Source: Lentisphaerota bacterium (GTDB lineage Bacteria > Verrucomicrobiota > Lentisphaeria > Victivallales > Victivallaceae). Taken from it: 34,921 bases of DNA. The position numbers and the translations under genes are program-made. Every line of letters starts with the position of its first letter. Positions within the stretch are counted from its first letter, which is position 1. Shown piece by piece: positions 34,300 through 34,921 of the stretch. The notes below the pieces were generated by a model that was not told the DNA's origin, searched no databases, and saw only the letters and a program-made list of their open reading frames with translations. The DNA lies in assembly GCA_015061695.1 (NCBI GenBank), contig SUWA01000023.1:1-34921 (forward strand), read 5' to 3'.

Positions 34300-34921
34300 A
34301 TGGCAAAGACGCAATGCCGCAAATGCGGTCAGGTTTACGAAATAAATAAGCCCGGAGTGTTTTTGTGCAGTGCCTGTGGGGAAACTCTGCCGCCGGTCGC
34401 AATCGAAGTTAATGAGGCCAATGCCCCGGCCGTTTCAGCAGTTCCGGCCGCAGTTACAACTCCGATCGCTCCGGCAGTATTCCAAAGTAATACATGTATT
34501 GCCACTCTGCCGGGGAATGTAGAAATGCAGTTGAACCTGGTCAGAGCGGGCAGTTTTAACATGGGCAGTCCGCCTTTTGAAAACAATTGTTGGTTCAATG
34601 ATGAGAAAAAACATACCGTAACGCTGAGCCAAGATTATTACATGGGAGTAACCGAAGTAACCCAAGGTCAATACCGTGCGATAATGAAAGACAATCCGGC
34701 ATACTTCAAAGAAGATGATCTTCCGGTGGAGCGTGTTACCTGGCATAAGGCTATGGAGTTTTGCGAACGCCTGAATGAGTATGCTCCGGATGGCTGGAAG
34801 TTTACTCTGCCGACCGAAACCCAGTGGGAGTTTGCCTGCCGAGCCGGCAGTAAAAGTGCTTACAGTTGGGGAGATAGTTTGAATGGCGATAAAGCTAATT
34901 GCAACGGCAACTATCCTTATA
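34300..34921 (+). CDS. Zinc-ribbon + formylglycine-generating-enzyme (SUMF1/FGE-sulfatase) domain protein, 3' truncated by window edge
   Basis: Hand translation: MAKTQCRKCGQVYEINKPGVFLCSACGETLPP...MQLNLVRAGSFNMGSPPFENNCWFNDEKKHTVTLSQDYYMGVTEVTQGQYRAIM...VERVTWHKAMEFCERLNEYAPDGWKFTLPTETQWEFACRAGSKSAYSWGD... Open to the window end; not in the ORF track. Confidence 0.88.
   Translation, partial: MAKTQCRKCGQVYEINKPGVFLCSACGETLPPVAIEVNEANAPAVSAVPAAVTTPIAPAVFQSNTCIATLPGNVEMQLNLVRAGSFNMGSPPFENNCWFNDEKKHTVTLSQDYYMGVTEVTQGQYRAIMKDNPAYFKEDDLPVERVTWHKAMEFCERLNEYAPDGWKFTLPTETQWEFACRAGSKSAYSWGDSLNGDKANCNGNYPY

Noticed and set aside
1-34921. CRISPR arrays, IS elements, prophage, tRNA/rRNA genes
   Set aside because: No regularly spaced repeats, transposase/integrase motifs, phage structural genes or cloverleaf-like sequences were noticed. 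A tRNAscan-SE/Infernal run would be needed to be definitive.

Overview
Gene-dense bacterial chromosomal window; the organism is not identifiable from sequence alone, and a Lentisphaerae/Verrucomicrobiota-like host is only a guess. I assign 31 protein-coding genes (two run off the window edges), one truncated rplU-like fragment, several intrinsic terminators and a few candidate promoters. I saw no tRNA or rRNA gene, CRISPR array, or IS/phage element. Housekeeping blocks: pcnB-nadB; lnt; a DUF2752 gene plus two zinc-ribbon CD225/dispanin genes; dnaE - orphan Opp/Dpp-type ATPase - TPR - mutL; tatD-nudC-trxB-zinc ribbon-PflX-like radical SAM - uup; an acyl-CoA synthetase; and the start of a zinc-ribbon + formylglycine-generating-enzyme (FGE)-like gene. 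The most notable locus (about 15.8-26.2 kb) is an apparently near-complete lipid A L-Ara4N (polymyxin-resistance type) pathway. arnC-arnA-arnB-arnD lie on the minus strand, divergent from an OmpR-type response regulator, a sensor kinase, an ArnT-like glycosyltransferase and a PF03706 (AglD2/MprF-flippase-like) membrane protein. No ArnE/ArnF is visible, and an intrinsic terminator separates arnCA from arnBD. All family assignments are by recognition of motifs in the translations; no database search was run.
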